From positions 372,001-436,000 of the forward strand of contig NZ_MAYH01000034.1 of assembly GCF_001684975.1 (NCBI RefSeq): a stretch of DNA of 64,000 nt. Direction: 5' to 3'. A model generated the notes under the pieces. That model was not told the DNA's origin. It searched no databases and worked only from the letters and a program-made list of their open reading frames with translations. The position numbers were made by a program, and so were the translations under genes. This DNA is from Chryseobacterium artocarpi. GTDB lineage: Bacteria; Bacteroidota; Bacteroidia; Flavobacteriales; Weeksellaceae. Position 1 is the stretch's first letter. Every line of letters starts with the position of its first letter. Positions 54,524 to 63,635 of the stretch are shown piece after piece.

Positions 54524-57500
54524 TTATTGTTTAATTATTTTCTTAGTGATCTTTTGGTTATCATCTACATCAATAGTAAACATATAGGTTCCTTTCACCA
54601 ATTCTGAAACCTCTATTCTTCCAGAATTTGAATTGATATTTGCTGTTTTAACCAATTTTCCGGAAGCATCATAAATTGTCACAGAAGCTTTAGAATATCT
54701 TCCTAATGAAACATTTACGAAATCTTTTGCTGGATTTGGAGTAATATTAATACCAGAACTTAGCTTAATATCTTTTGTTCCCAGTGTTCCGTTTGTTTTA
54801 ACAAAGTAACCTCCAAAACCTGTAGCCTGGAAACTTACTTCCCAATATTTATAGGTATCATTCCATACAATATCATTAATATCCGGAGTAATGAAAGTTG
54901 CTGCACTTCCGAAAGAACTTACTGTACCTATATTTCCGGCACTTGTTCCGCTATATTTTTCAATAACCAGGTTTGCTTTGTTGGCGATGTCTGTTGGCGA
55001 AGTAGGTAATTTAACACTGCTTATCGCATTATAAGCATCAAAATCAGCTTGTTTAAAATATAAAGTCACTTTTCCTGTTGCAGTAGTAGGATTAGTATCC
55101 GGATTGATCTCATATCTTCTTGATACATAATTTGGCTGTACATTATCAACCCAAACTTTAGAAGTGATATTTCCTGTAACCGTACTGGCTATTTCTTTTT
55201 CCACTCTTGCGATAAGCTGACACGAGTTGGTAAAGTAATTTAACCCTGTAGCTACTGCATTTGCTTTCGTTTGATTAGCAGTTGCTAGATTTTTTACCTC
55301 AGCCACATTTTCATAAACCGTAGCTCTCATTTTAAGGTCAAAATTTCTGGCGATCCAGCTTGTACCGTCTGTTGAAGTTTTACTTCTTCCGCTTACAGCG
55401 ATATTTTCATATTTTACAGCAATTCTTCCAGCCAGACCATTGATTACGATATAAAAATCTTTTCCGGTAGTTGTCTGAATATTTAAGCTGGATAAATCTA
55501 TATAATTCCATGTAAATCTCTGAACATCATTGATCCATGATGAAACCGTTTTTGTAGCAATAATATCACCAGGATCACCGTTAGCATTTATTTTTCTTAT
55601 CTGAATATCAACTGCAAGATCTGTAGGAATAGCTCCTGATCCAGACGTAAATGAAAATCCGCCTAATTTCCCAGTTAGTGTTGGAGTATATCGAACAGCT
55701 AAAGCGGTATTATCAAAATTACTACTTGCACTATTACTTTCTGTATTAACAATGATATAAGGCTCATCATAAGTTAATGCTTCAAAATTAGATTCTACAC
55801 AACCTAATTCATCCGTAACCGCTTTATAGATATCAAGTTTTCCGGCTCCCCATCTCATATTAGGAACTGTACCGGTAGCACCATCCATTCTTGCATTCGC
55901 CATCAGACGTGATTTTACCTGTGCTGCCGTCAAAGTAGGATTTGCCTGAAGTAATAACCCTACAGCTCCTGCCACACCTGGAGAAGACATACTCGTCCCT
56001 TGATTTTTCACATAGTAATTAGTCCCTGCAATAATATCAGTAGATGCCGGTAAAGAATTACTAGATCTTGAGGAAATCACATTTTGACCAGAAGCTGTAA
56101 TATCAGGTTTTGCAAAACCATCTACTCTTGGTCCCTGCGAACTAAATGATGATATGGATTCCTGAGGAGTTGTTGTTAAATAACCACCAAGGCTGCTATA
56201 CCAGCTTCCTCTTCCCATATACGATGCAACTGTAATAGCATTGGATGCGTTACCAGGGCTTCCAACAATATATTCGTTATCCCCATTTTGCATTGTAGTA
56301 GATACTCCCTGACTATAAAGCCAGCTATGAGCTGTTATTTGCTGAGCTCCGTTATTCGTAATTTCTAATGAATAATTTCCTTGGCAGTTTGCCGTAGAAC
56401 CAGAAACTCTGCTTATAACAAGCTGTACATAACGTTTGTTATTATCTGTACTCCAATAATTGTACATTGTAGCGGTAAATGCTCCACCTAATATATTATG
56501 AGTAGTAGTTGTACTTATATTTTGAATATACTGCTGACCATCAGGTGTTGTAAGCTTTGCTGTAACAGGGCTGTCATCATTTGCATACATGACAAACGAG
56601 AATACCGACGCTGCAGTAGTATTACTTGACACAGTAAAATTATACGTCTGAGAAGCACTTGGAGCTACATCGACCTTTCTGTGGATATTCGGACCATAAT
56701 CATTTCCAGCCGAGATCACAACAACTCTTCCGGGACCTGAAGTCGTAAAATTATTTACCGCTACTTCATGAGAAGATGTTCCGTCATGAGCAGTAGACTG
56801 CCCTCCAATACTCATATTGACAACGATTGGCTTGTTCAGCGCTGTTGCTACATTTTTAAAATATGTTAATGCATTAATTGTATTGGTTGTTGGAAAAGAC
56901 CCATTCCCACCTTTTACAAAAACAATATCTGCCTCTGATGAAAATCCTTTATGCCTCTTGTCCGCAAAAGCAGCACCATTCCCTGCTGCAGTTCCTGATA
57001 CGTGCGTTCCGTGTCCATTGGTATCATTTTCACGAACAAAACCTGCTGGAGTTCCGTCCAATTCATCTTCAATCTGAGCTCTTGTATATTCCACACCTGT
57101 AGAAAATCCGGCAGGTGTTGTCTCTCCTGTCTGTGCGGTTAATGTCTGGTCCCAGATAGAAACAATTCTACTTTTTGTCTGATCATCTGCTTTTCTGAAA
57201 TCCGGATGCTTCCAATCGATCCCTGTATCATAAATCCCGACTAAAACACCAGTCCCGTTATAAGCAGTATTATTGAAAACTCCGTCTTGTAACAGACTCG
57301 CGCCGGACTGCGCCCTGCTTACGTCATTATGAAGCTCATCAAATGTAGGAGCCATAACAGATGTCACATAAGGAAGCTTTGTCAATCTCTCAATATCTTC
57401 AATAGTAACTAAAGCTGTGGAAAAAGTCGGTAATTGAGTCTGAACCAAAAATCCGTCTGATTTTAGTTTTTCCGGATCTTTTGTATAAACAATACAAGAA

Positions 57501-57769
57501 TACATCGTTTGAGCTCCTTTAGATGTCACTACAAGATGCTGATCAAGTTTCATATCCACATGATCCATTTCTTTGACCTTTTGACCTCTTGAAATATTCT
57601 CCTTATTCTTCAACAGCATATCGAAGCGAGAATCCAGTTTCTGCACCTGAGCATTAAAACCGTAAGAATAAAGCCCTAAAAAGGCAGCCGCAACATTTCT
57701 AAGAAGCTTCGCTTCTCTAGGTGAAATGTTTACTTTTGTAAAAAATAATTTTTTAATATCCATTTTCAT
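54524..57769 (-). CDS. Subtilisin-like (S8) serine peptidase with type IX secretion sorting domain
   Basis: About 1081 residues from the ATG at 57769 (MKMDIKKLFF). An unusually long leader carries the hydrophobic VAAAFLGLYSYGFNAQ signal. A propeptide precedes the S8 catalytic domain: Asp in GIYDTGIDWKHPD (about 183), His in NGHGTHVSGTAAG (about 255) and Ser in GTSMSSPGVAGA (about 593), with a long beta-rich insert between His and Ser. A C-terminal type A sorting domain (ITPNPAKDFVNVSLG to KGTYMFTIDVDDNQKITKKIIKQ) sends it out through the T9SS to the cell surface or medium. It is probably a secreted degradative protease. It has its own terminator. Confidence 0.93.
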   Translation of the reverse strand: MKMDIKKLFFTKVNISPREAKLLRNVAAAFLGLYSYGFNAQVQKLDSRFDMLLKNKENISRGQKVKEMDHVDMKLDQHLVVTSKGAQTMYSCIVYTKDPEKLKSDGFLVQTQLPTFSTALVTIEDIERLTKLPYVTSVMAPTFDELHNDVSRAQSGASLLQDGVFNNTAYNGTGVLVGIYDTGIDWKHPDFRKADDQTKSRIVSIWDQTLTAQTGETTPAGFSTGVEYTRAQIEDELDGTPAGFVRENDTNGHGTHVSGTAAGNGAAFADKRHKGFSSEADIVFVKGGNGSFPTTNTINALTYFKNVATALNKPIVVNMSIGGQSTAHDGTSSHEVAVNNFTTSGPGRVVVISAGNDYGPNIHRKVDVAPSASQTYNFTVSSNTTAASVFSFVMYANDDSPVTAKLTTPDGQQYIQNISTTTTHNILGGAFTATMYNYWSTDNNKRYVQLVISRVSGSTANCQGNYSLEITNNGAQQITAHSWLYSQGVSTTMQNGDNEYIVGSPGNASNAITVASYMGRGSWYSSLGGYLTTTPQESISSFSSQGPRVDGFAKPDITASGQNVISSRSSNSLPASTDIIAGTNYYVKNQGTSMSSPGVAGAVGLLLQANPTLTAAQVKSRLMANARMDGATGTVPNMRWGAGKLDIYKAVTDELGCVESNFEALTYDEPYIIVNTESNSASSNFDNTALAVRYTPTLTGKLGGFSFTSGSGAIPTDLAVDIQIRKINANGDPGDIIATKTVSSWINDVQRFTWNYIDLSSLNIQTTTGKDFYIVINGLAGRIAVKYENIAVSGRSKTSTDGTSWIARNFDLKMRATVYENVAEVKNLATANQTKANAVATGLNYFTNSCQLIARVEKEIASTVTGNITSKVWVDNVQPNYVSRRYEINPDTNPTTATGKVTLYFKQADFDAYNAISSVKLPTSPTDIANKANLVIEKYSGTSAGNIGTVSSFGSAATFITPDINDIVWNDTYKYWEVSFQATGFGGYFVKTNGTLGTKDIKLSSGINITPNPAKDFVNVSLGRYSKASVTIYDASGKLVKTANINSNSGRIEVSELVKGTYMFTIDVDDNQKITKKIIKQ

Positions 57770-57914
57770 TTTTTTAGCAATACAATTATACAATTTTTAT
57801 ACTATTAGATAATAAACAAAATCATTTATATTTTTTATGTTAAAAAAATAAATAAAAACAAATTAATTAACTCATTTTAACACAACACACAAAACCAATA
57901 ATCTACTCTTAAAA

Positions 57915-58493
57915 ATGCAGGATTTTCTATTCTATTTAAACCTTGGATGGGAACATATTATTTCCCTTGATGCTTTGGATCATCAACTGTTTGTATTGGC
58001 ATTAATTGCTGTTTACTCTTATAGTGACTGGAAAAAAATACTCATACTGGTTACCGCATTCACCATTGGACATTCCATTACACTAGCGTTAAGCATTCTT
58101 GATATCTTCAGAGTTCCGTCGGACTGGGTTGAATTTCTCATTCCATTGACCATCGTTCTGACTTCTCTGGACAATATTATCATGAAAAATCAAAAACAAA
58201 CCCTGATGCGTGCAAATTATTACCTTGCTTTAATCTTCGGGCTTGTTCACGGAATGGGTTTTGCCAATACAGCAAGAGTGATGATAGCCAAAAGCCAGAG
58301 TATCGCTCTTCCTCTTCTTGGTTTTAATATCGGGCTGGAACTGGGACAGATCGTTATTGTCTTTGGTATTCTCATCGCATTGTTTATTCTCCTTACTATT
58401 TTTAAAGTCAACAAAAAAGACTGGATCCTCTTTGTTTCATCAGGAGTCTTTGCTTTATCCTTAAAAATGACATTGGAAAGAATTCCGTTCTAA
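57915..58493 (+). CDS. HupE/UreJ family membrane protein
   Basis: 192 residues, about six membrane helices. GWEHIISLDALDHQLFVLAL with its conserved His and Asp, AFTIGHSITLALS, and LVHGMGFA followed by GFNIGLELGQI are hallmarks of the HupE/UreJ-2 group. Characterised HupE and UreJ proteins move nickel or cobalt; the shared His/Asp residues fit metal transport. No nickel enzyme is in the window, so another metal for the neighbouring M1 zinc peptidase, or an unrelated role, is possible. It is 67 bases before the M1 gene and likely co-transcribed with it. Confidence 0.85.
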   Translation: MQDFLFYLNLGWEHIISLDALDHQLFVLALIAVYSYSDWKKILILVTAFTIGHSITLALSILDIFRVPSDWVEFLIPLTIVLTSLDNIIMKNQKQTLMRANYYLALIFGLVHGMGFANTARVMIAKSQSIALPLLGFNIGLELGQIVIVFGILIALFILLTIFKVNKKDWILFVSSGVFALSLKMTLERIPF

Positions 58494-58560
58494 ACGTGAA
58501 ATATTTTTATTATTTCAACAGCTTATTATTATCTTTGACAATTATTAAATCATTTCGGTT

Positions 58561-60942
58561 ATGAAACTAAAAGTTGTTATACTTTCACTTTCTGTATTTG
58601 CATATACAGGTTTCACCGCACAAAATATACAGAATAACCCGGGCAGCAACCATGGAAACAAGTTTGAGCAACTGGGAACCATTCTTCCAACACCCAATAT
58701 TTACAGAACAGCTTCCGGAGCTCCCGGACATGCGTATTGGCAAAACAGAGCGGACTACAATATCACTGCTTACCTTGATGAGGATAAAAGAAATCTGAAA
58801 GGCTCGGAAACAGTTACTTATTACAATAATTCACCTGATGAACTGGATTACATCTGGCTTCAGCTTGATGAAAATGAACATTCAAGTGTAAAGAATGCCG
58901 GATATGATACATCTTCTATCCTTCGTCCTTCAACAACGGAACAGCTTAAAGTAACCGAACTTCCGGTAAAGGACAACGGCTATGGAGTAAGTCTTGAAAA
59001 AGTTACTGATGCTTCAGGAAATCCCTTAAAATATACGGTCAACAAAACTATGATGCGTATTGACCTTCCAAAAGTTTTGAAAAAAGGTGAAAAATTTGTT
59101 TTCAAAGTAGACTGGAATTACAATATCGGGAACAGAATGAAGATGGGAGGTCGTGGCGGTTATGAAAATTTCCCTGAAGATGGAAACGATCTTTACACAA
59201 TGGCACAATGGTATCCTAGAATGTGTGTTTACAGTGACTTCCAGGGCTGGCAGAATCATCAGTTTACCGGAAGAGGTGAATTTGCACTGGTTTTTGGAAA
59301 TTTTAAAGTTTCTATGAATGTTCCAGCTGATCATATTGTAGGCGGAACCGGTGAATGTAAAAACTACGATCAGGTATTAACTTCTGATCAGCTTTCTAGA
59401 TACAGAAAAGCTGAAAGTGCTTCTGAACCTATAGAAATCGTAACATTAGATGAAGCAAAAAAAGCAGAGAAAAACCATTCAAAACAAAGAAAAACATGGG
59501 TTTTCGAAGCGAATGATGTAAGGGATTTCGCATGGACTTCTTCCAGAAAATTCATCTGGGACGGAATGCGCGTTACTATTCCTGAAAATAACAATAAAGT
59601 AATGGCAATGAGCTTTTACCCTAAGGAAGCTTACGGACTATACAGAAAGTTTTCTACAAAGGCAGTTGCTCATACAATCAAAACTTATTCGGAATTCACA
59701 ATTCCTTATCCATATCCTGTAGCTCAATCTGTAGAAGCTGCCAATGGTATGGAATATCCTATGATCTGTTTCAACTTCGGGAGAACTGAAAAAGACGGAA
59801 CTTATTCTGAAGGAACCAAAAACGGAATGATCGGAGTAATCATCCATGAAGTAGGACACAACTTCTTCCCTATGATCATCAATTCCGATGAAAGACAATG
59901 GGCTTGGATGGATGAAGGTCTGAACACTTTCACAGAATATCTTACAGAAGAAAAATGGGATAATAAATTTCCTTCCAAAAGAGGACCGGCTTGGACGATC
60001 GTAGATTATATGAAACTTCCGAAAGACCAGCTGGAGCCTATCATGAGTAATTCTGAAAATATTATTCAATACGGACCCAATGCATATTCAAAACCGGCAA
60101 CAGGGCTGAATATTCTTCGTGAAACCATCATGGGAAGAGAACTTTTTGATAAAGCATTCAAAACGTATTCAAAAAGATGGGCATTCAAACACCCTGAACC
60201 GGCGGATCTTTTCCGTACCATGGAAGATGCCAGCGGTGAAGACCTTGACTGGTTCTGGAGAGGATGGTTCTACGGAACTGATCCGGTAGACATTGCCATC
60301 GATAAAGTGACAGTTGCAACTCCTAATTTAGATACTGATCCAAAAGCTGCCCAGGAAATCAAATATCAGGTTGAAAAACCATTGGTAAACAGTTTTGAAG
60401 ATCTTTCAAAAATCAGAAACAGAGAAGATAAGAATATTACATTCTATGTTGATCAGGATAAAGATGCTCAGGATTTCTACTATAGATATGACAGAGGACA
60501 GGAAAAAGTAAACACAAAGGAATATACATCCAAAGTAGAGGCTGGACTTCCTTTAGATGCCAAGGATAAAGAAAAATTCAAAAATATTACAGCGTACCAA
60601 ATCGATTTTGCAAATAAAGGCGGATTGGTTATGCCAATCATTCTTGAGTTTACATTTGAAGACGGATCGAAATTATATGATAAGTCATCTGCTCAGATCT
60701 GGAGACTGAACGAGCAGAAAGTTTCCAAGACCTATTATTTTGATAAAAAATTAAAATCTATTCAGCTGGATCCAATGAGAGAAACTGCTGATATTGATAC
60801 AAACAATAACTTATGGACCAACAACGGTTCCGGAACTGAAACTTCAAAGTTCCAACTTTTCAAACAAAAACAGGAAGGTAATTCCGCAAGAGGAAGCTCA
60901 AACGGAAAGGTAAACCCAATGCAGGCGGCAGGAAAAAGCTAA
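58561..60942 (+). CDS. M1 family metallopeptidase
   Basis: 793 residues with signal peptide MKLKVVILSLSVFAYTGFTAQ. An N-terminal beta domain is followed by the gluzincin active site HEVGHNFFPMI (about 428-432 for HEVGH) and MDEGLNTFTEY with the third zinc ligand Glu eighteen residues after the second His. GMEYPM near 400 stands where aminopeptidase-N-type enzymes have GAMEN. The C-terminal part is beta-rich and ends in a low-complexity tail. It should cleave N-terminal residues or peptides in the periplasm or on the surface. No type IX sorting domain is visible. The next gene starts 21 bases on. Confidence 0.92.
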   Translation: MKLKVVILSLSVFAYTGFTAQNIQNNPGSNHGNKFEQLGTILPTPNIYRTASGAPGHAYWQNRADYNITAYLDEDKRNLKGSETVTYYNNSPDELDYIWLQLDENEHSSVKNAGYDTSSILRPSTTEQLKVTELPVKDNGYGVSLEKVTDASGNPLKYTVNKTMMRIDLPKVLKKGEKFVFKVDWNYNIGNRMKMGGRGGYENFPEDGNDLYTMAQWYPRMCVYSDFQGWQNHQFTGRGEFALVFGNFKVSMNVPADHIVGGTGECKNYDQVLTSDQLSRYRKAESASEPIEIVTLDEAKKAEKNHSKQRKTWVFEANDVRDFAWTSSRKFIWDGMRVTIPENNNKVMAMSFYPKEAYGLYRKFSTKAVAHTIKTYSEFTIPYPYPVAQSVEAANGMEYPMICFNFGRTEKDGTYSEGTKNGMIGVIIHEVGHNFFPMIINSDERQWAWMDEGLNTFTEYLTEEKWDNKFPSKRGPAWTIVDYMKLPKDQLEPIMSNSENIIQYGPNAYSKPATGLNILRETIMGRELFDKAFKTYSKRWAFKHPEPADLFRTMEDASGEDLDWFWRGWFYGTDPVDIAIDKVTVATPNLDTDPKAAQEIKYQVEKPLVNSFEDLSKIRNREDKNITFYVDQDKDAQDFYYRYDRGQEKVNTKEYTSKVEAGLPLDAKDKEKFKNITAYQIDFANKGGLVMPIILEFTFEDGSKLYDKSSAQIWRLNEQKVSKTYYFDKKLKSIQLDPMRETADIDTNNNLWTNNGSGTETSKFQLFKQKQEGNSARGSSNGKVNPMQAAGKS

Positions 60943-60963
60943 TACATTTTTTTAACTATAACC

Positions 60964-61854
60964 ATGAAAAAACTCAATGCATTATTGCTGTTCATTGCAA
61001 CAGCATCTACTCTATGCGCCCAATCCCTGCAATTTTATACGGGCAAAAGAGATTTCCTTCCCATTGAAATCCTTATGGAAGACGGAAGTACAAAAAAAGG
61101 ATTTGCTCAGGACTTTATGCTTCCTGACGTAGCTACATTTCAGATGATTGGAAAAAGTAGTGAGAAAAGCGCTCATTTAGATAGAAAAGAAGTTAAGTTT
61201 AAGTCATCAAAAGACGACAAAAACATTCAGCTTATTCAGGTATCTGACATTAAAAGTCTTATTTATACTAATGAAGATACACAGGAAACATTTCAACTGG
61301 ATAAACGAATTGTAAAGGAAATCAATAATGATCTTGAATTGGAATCCGAAGGAAGAGTACTTATGCTTCCGTTAATGGAAAAAGGACCGATCAATCTTTA
61401 CGGATACAGAAGTATGACGTGCAGAGCCAATTTCGGGAATGGTTTTTCTTCAGGATTTGACGGAAACGAAGACACCTGTCAATTAATGTATGTCATGACT
61501 TATCTTAGTAAGCCTAATGAAACGGTTGCTATTGCTCCGGTAGATTACAGTTCATTAAGCCCACTGGCATTATTCAATATGAAAACGCTTTACAAAAAGT
61601 TTTATAAAGCTTATGAAATTATAGGTGCCGATTGCCCGGAGTTTCTCAAAAAGGTAGATGAAGCAAGAAAAAATGAATATTTCTCTAATAAAACCTTTAA
61701 GGAAAATAAAAAAGAATCCGACACGGAAAGAAAAGCCGTGATCAAAGGAAAAAAAGGAGCAGAAGCAGCAAAGATCAATATGCATTACAAAACCGAGCTA
61801 TACACTAAAATGTTCAGAAAGCTCATTGACGATTACAAACAAACCTGTCAATAA
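60964..61854 (+). CDS. Exported protein of unknown function
   Basis: 296 residues with signal peptide MKKLNALLLFIATASTLCAQ. The mature part is mixed alpha/beta, with MEDGSTKKGFAQDFMLPD and KSLIYTNEDTQETFQL resembling a small beta-barrel response-type fold, then a basic, helical C-terminal third (KENKKESDTERKAVIKGKKGAEAAK). Cysteines at CRANFGNG, DTCQLMYV and ADCPEF could form disulfides. I do not recognise a family. It lies 21 bases after the M1 peptidase gene and ends at a terminator, so it shares the operon with it. Confidence 0.7.
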   Translation: MKKLNALLLFIATASTLCAQSLQFYTGKRDFLPIEILMEDGSTKKGFAQDFMLPDVATFQMIGKSSEKSAHLDRKEVKFKSSKDDKNIQLIQVSDIKSLIYTNEDTQETFQLDKRIVKEINNDLELESEGRVLMLPLMEKGPINLYGYRSMTCRANFGNGFSSGFDGNEDTCQLMYVMTYLSKPNETVAIAPVDYSSLSPLALFNMKTLYKKFYKAYEIIGADCPEFLKKVDEARKNEYFSNKTFKENKKESDTERKAVIKGKKGAEAAKINMHYKTELYTKMFRKLIDDYKQTCQ

Positions 61855-61863
61855 AATTAAAAT

Positions 61864-61890
61864 AAAAGTTCACCCATTCGGTGAACTTTT
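61864..61890 (+). terminator. Terminator of the M1 peptidase operon
   Basis: AAAAGTTCACC / GGTGAACTTTT stem with loop CATTC and T-run, just after the stop at 61854. Confidence 0.9.
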
Positions 61891-61987
61891 TTCTTTATAG
61901 CAAACATCAAATGATACAGAAAAGCATTAAAAATCAAAAAGATGTAACTTTTAACAACCATAAGACTACTTATCATAAAAAAAGACC

Positions 61988-62707
61988 ATGAGAACATTTA
62001 TTTTACTTTTACTATTATGTACTGCTAATCTTTTTTCACAGAATCTTCTTACTCCGAAAAATATCAAAATTGATCCGAACCTGATAAAAAACGAAGTATC
62101 AGAATCTATATGGTATCTGGAGCGTGATGGGAAAAAATTAGAATTTGGCAGAGTGATTACTGAGCTCAGAAAGCTCAATTCTACGGATCTTCTTATCAAA
62201 ATTAATGTAAAAATGACACCTGAGCGTGATACCAAATATGTAGATTCCAGTGTGGTAAAAATAGCCAACTTCCAACCGGTCTATCATTCATCTTTTAACC
62301 CGCACAGATCTATTGAGCTTAAATTTGGAAAAACTCATGTTACCGGATACTATGCCGACACACAGGGCGGTAAAAAAAAAAAAATTAATATAGCAGCATC
62401 CAATTATTTCGACAGCAGCATCTACCCTGCCCTCATTAGATTTATTGAATTAAAAAAAGGATATACTCCGGAGCTTGTTATTTTTAATTATACCTCAGAT
62501 ATTGTGAAAGGAATACAGAGAGCTTATATAAAAGACGTTCAGGAAACAGTACTGGAAGGAAGGATAGTCTGGGTAGTAAAAACCACCGATGATATTACAG
62601 ATCTTGAATCATGGGTGACTCATTTTATTGATGCTGAAACAAGAAAAGTCATCAGGCAGGATATAAAGCTGGGAGAAACAAAAATGAGTATGGAAGTCAT
62701 CAAATAA
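61988..62707 (+). CDS. Exported protein of unknown function (DUF3108-like)
   Basis: 239 residues with signal peptide MRTFILLLLLCTANLFSQ. The mature part is beta-rich (ESIWYLERDGKKLEFGRVIT, RSIELKFGKTHVTGYYAD, VWVVKTTDDITDLESWVTHFIDAETRKVIRQD) and resembles the DUF3108 type of periplasmic beta protein, though I am not sure of it. A run of thirteen A (62372-62384) lies inside the gene and encodes Lys-Lys-Lys-Lys; slippage there would break the frame. It stands alone between two terminators. Confidence 0.65.
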   Translation: MRTFILLLLLCTANLFSQNLLTPKNIKIDPNLIKNEVSESIWYLERDGKKLEFGRVITELRKLNSTDLLIKINVKMTPERDTKYVDSSVVKIANFQPVYHSSFNPHRSIELKFGKTHVTGYYADTQGGKKKKINIAASNYFDSSIYPALIRFIELKKGYTPELVIFNYTSDIVKGIQRAYIKDVQETVLEGRIVWVVKTTDDITDLESWVTHFIDAETRKVIRQDIKLGETKMSMEVIK

Positions 62708-62714
62708 AAAAATC

Positions 62715-62745
62715 AATAAAGTTTATCAATATGGTAAACTTTATT
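62715..62745 (+). terminator. Terminator of the 61988 gene
   Basis: AATAAAGTTTA / TAAACTTTATT stem, 9-base loop, T-run. Confidence 0.85.
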
Positions 62746-62856
62746 CTTTTTACAGAAATCCTCTATTTAAGGACACTACCCAAACAAAAACACCGCTTAA
62801 AAACTGATAACCAAAAAATCGCAATCAAATATATCACAACGAAAGGAAAAAATAAT

Positions 62857-62864
62857 TAACTTTG
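62857..62864 (+). promoter_or_regulatory. Candidate -7 element for the second Cys-rich peptide
   Basis: TAACTTTG matches TAnnTTTG exactly, 80 bases before the peptide ATG. No TTG at the usual distance, so the -33 half is unclear. Confidence 0.5.
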
Positions 62865-62944
62865 AGTAATACTTAAACACCAAATGTCAAAATCCTGCTT
62901 GACGTAAAACGTTCAGGAAGTAAACCAACTCAATATTATTAACT

Positions 62945-63079
62945 ATGAAAAATGCCAAATTACTAAGCAGAGATGCTCAGAAAACAATCAACGGCGGAGC
63001 GGCAGGACGTTTTTGCTGTGAGTACAATTACAAAGGACAATGTATTTTATGGATCGGTCCGGGACAATATTGCCCGTAG
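62945..63079 (+). CDS. Second Cys-rich small peptide with GG leader (bacteriocin-like)
   Basis: 44 residues: leader MKNAKLLSRDAQKTINGG then a 26-residue mature part beginning AAGRFCCEYNY. The leader fits the chryseobacterial pattern MKN-x-KxLSR-x(2)-QK-x-INGG with cleavage after Gly18. The mature part has four Cys (24, 25, 33, 43), aromatic residues and Gly-Pro-Gly, ending QYCP. Like the peptide at 28140 it starts its mature part near a CC pair. It is flanked by its own candidate -7 box and terminator, just before groES. No transporter or maturation gene is adjacent. It is probably exported by an unlinked peptidase-type ABC transporter; function unknown. Confidence 0.75.
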   Translation: MKNAKLLSRDAQKTINGGAAGRFCCEYNYKGQCILWIGPGQYCP

Positions 63080-63112
63080 AAAATGCATCTATAAAACTAA
63101 ACACTTACAATT

Positions 63113-63134
63113 AAAGCCGGAATCTTCCGGCTTT
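63113..63134 (+). terminator. Terminator of the second Cys-rich peptide
   Basis: AAAGCCGGA / TCCGGCTTT stem with loop ATCT, then a T-rich run. Confidence 0.85.
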
Positions 63135-63259
63135 CTGTTTTATATTTTTCTGCCAAATTTTCACATTCGGGAATAAAAATCTGCCATTTCAGCCATCTAG
63201 GTTTCATGGCATACATTTAGAGAATTACAACACAGAAATAATTAAAAAATAAATATATT

Positions 63260-63538
63260 ATGTCAGTAAACTTTAAACCATTGGCAGACAGAGTTTTGGT
63301 AGAGCCAATCGCAGCAGAAACTAAAACAGCTTCAGGAATCATTATCCCGGATACTGCAAAGGAAAAGCCGCAAGAAGGTACTGTAGTAGCAGTAGGTCCT
63401 GGTAAAAAAGATGAGCCTACAACTGTTCAGGTAGGTGACAAAGTACTTTATGGAAAATATTCAGGTGCTGAATTAAAGTTGGAAGGGAAAGATTACTTAA
63501 TCGTAAGAGAAGCTGATCTATTGGGAATCATCGGATAA
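63260..63538 (+). CDS. groES: Co-chaperonin GroES
   Basis: 92 residues. [12 protein letters not shown] near the start, the mobile loop [18 protein letters not shown] and [34 protein letters not shown] are standard GroES. It caps the GroEL ring in the cytoplasm. groEL follows after about 100 bases. The spacer carries two GATTTCAGAT units and three ATCTAAT-like units. Confidence 0.98.
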   Translation: MSVNFKPLADRVLVEPIAAETKTASGIIIPDTAKEKPQEGTVVAVGPGKKDEPTTVQVGDKVLYGKYSGAELKLEGKDYLIVREADLLGIIG

Positions 63539-63635
63539 GATTTCAGATCACAGACATCAGATTTCAGATTAAAAAATCAAATTTAAAAACTATCGTTAGT
63601 TGTCTTATATCTGACATCTAACATCTAATATCTAA

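Noticed and set aside
62973..63176. A 67-codon plus-strand frame over the second peptide
   Set aside because: It starts inside the peptide gene in another frame and runs through the terminator.
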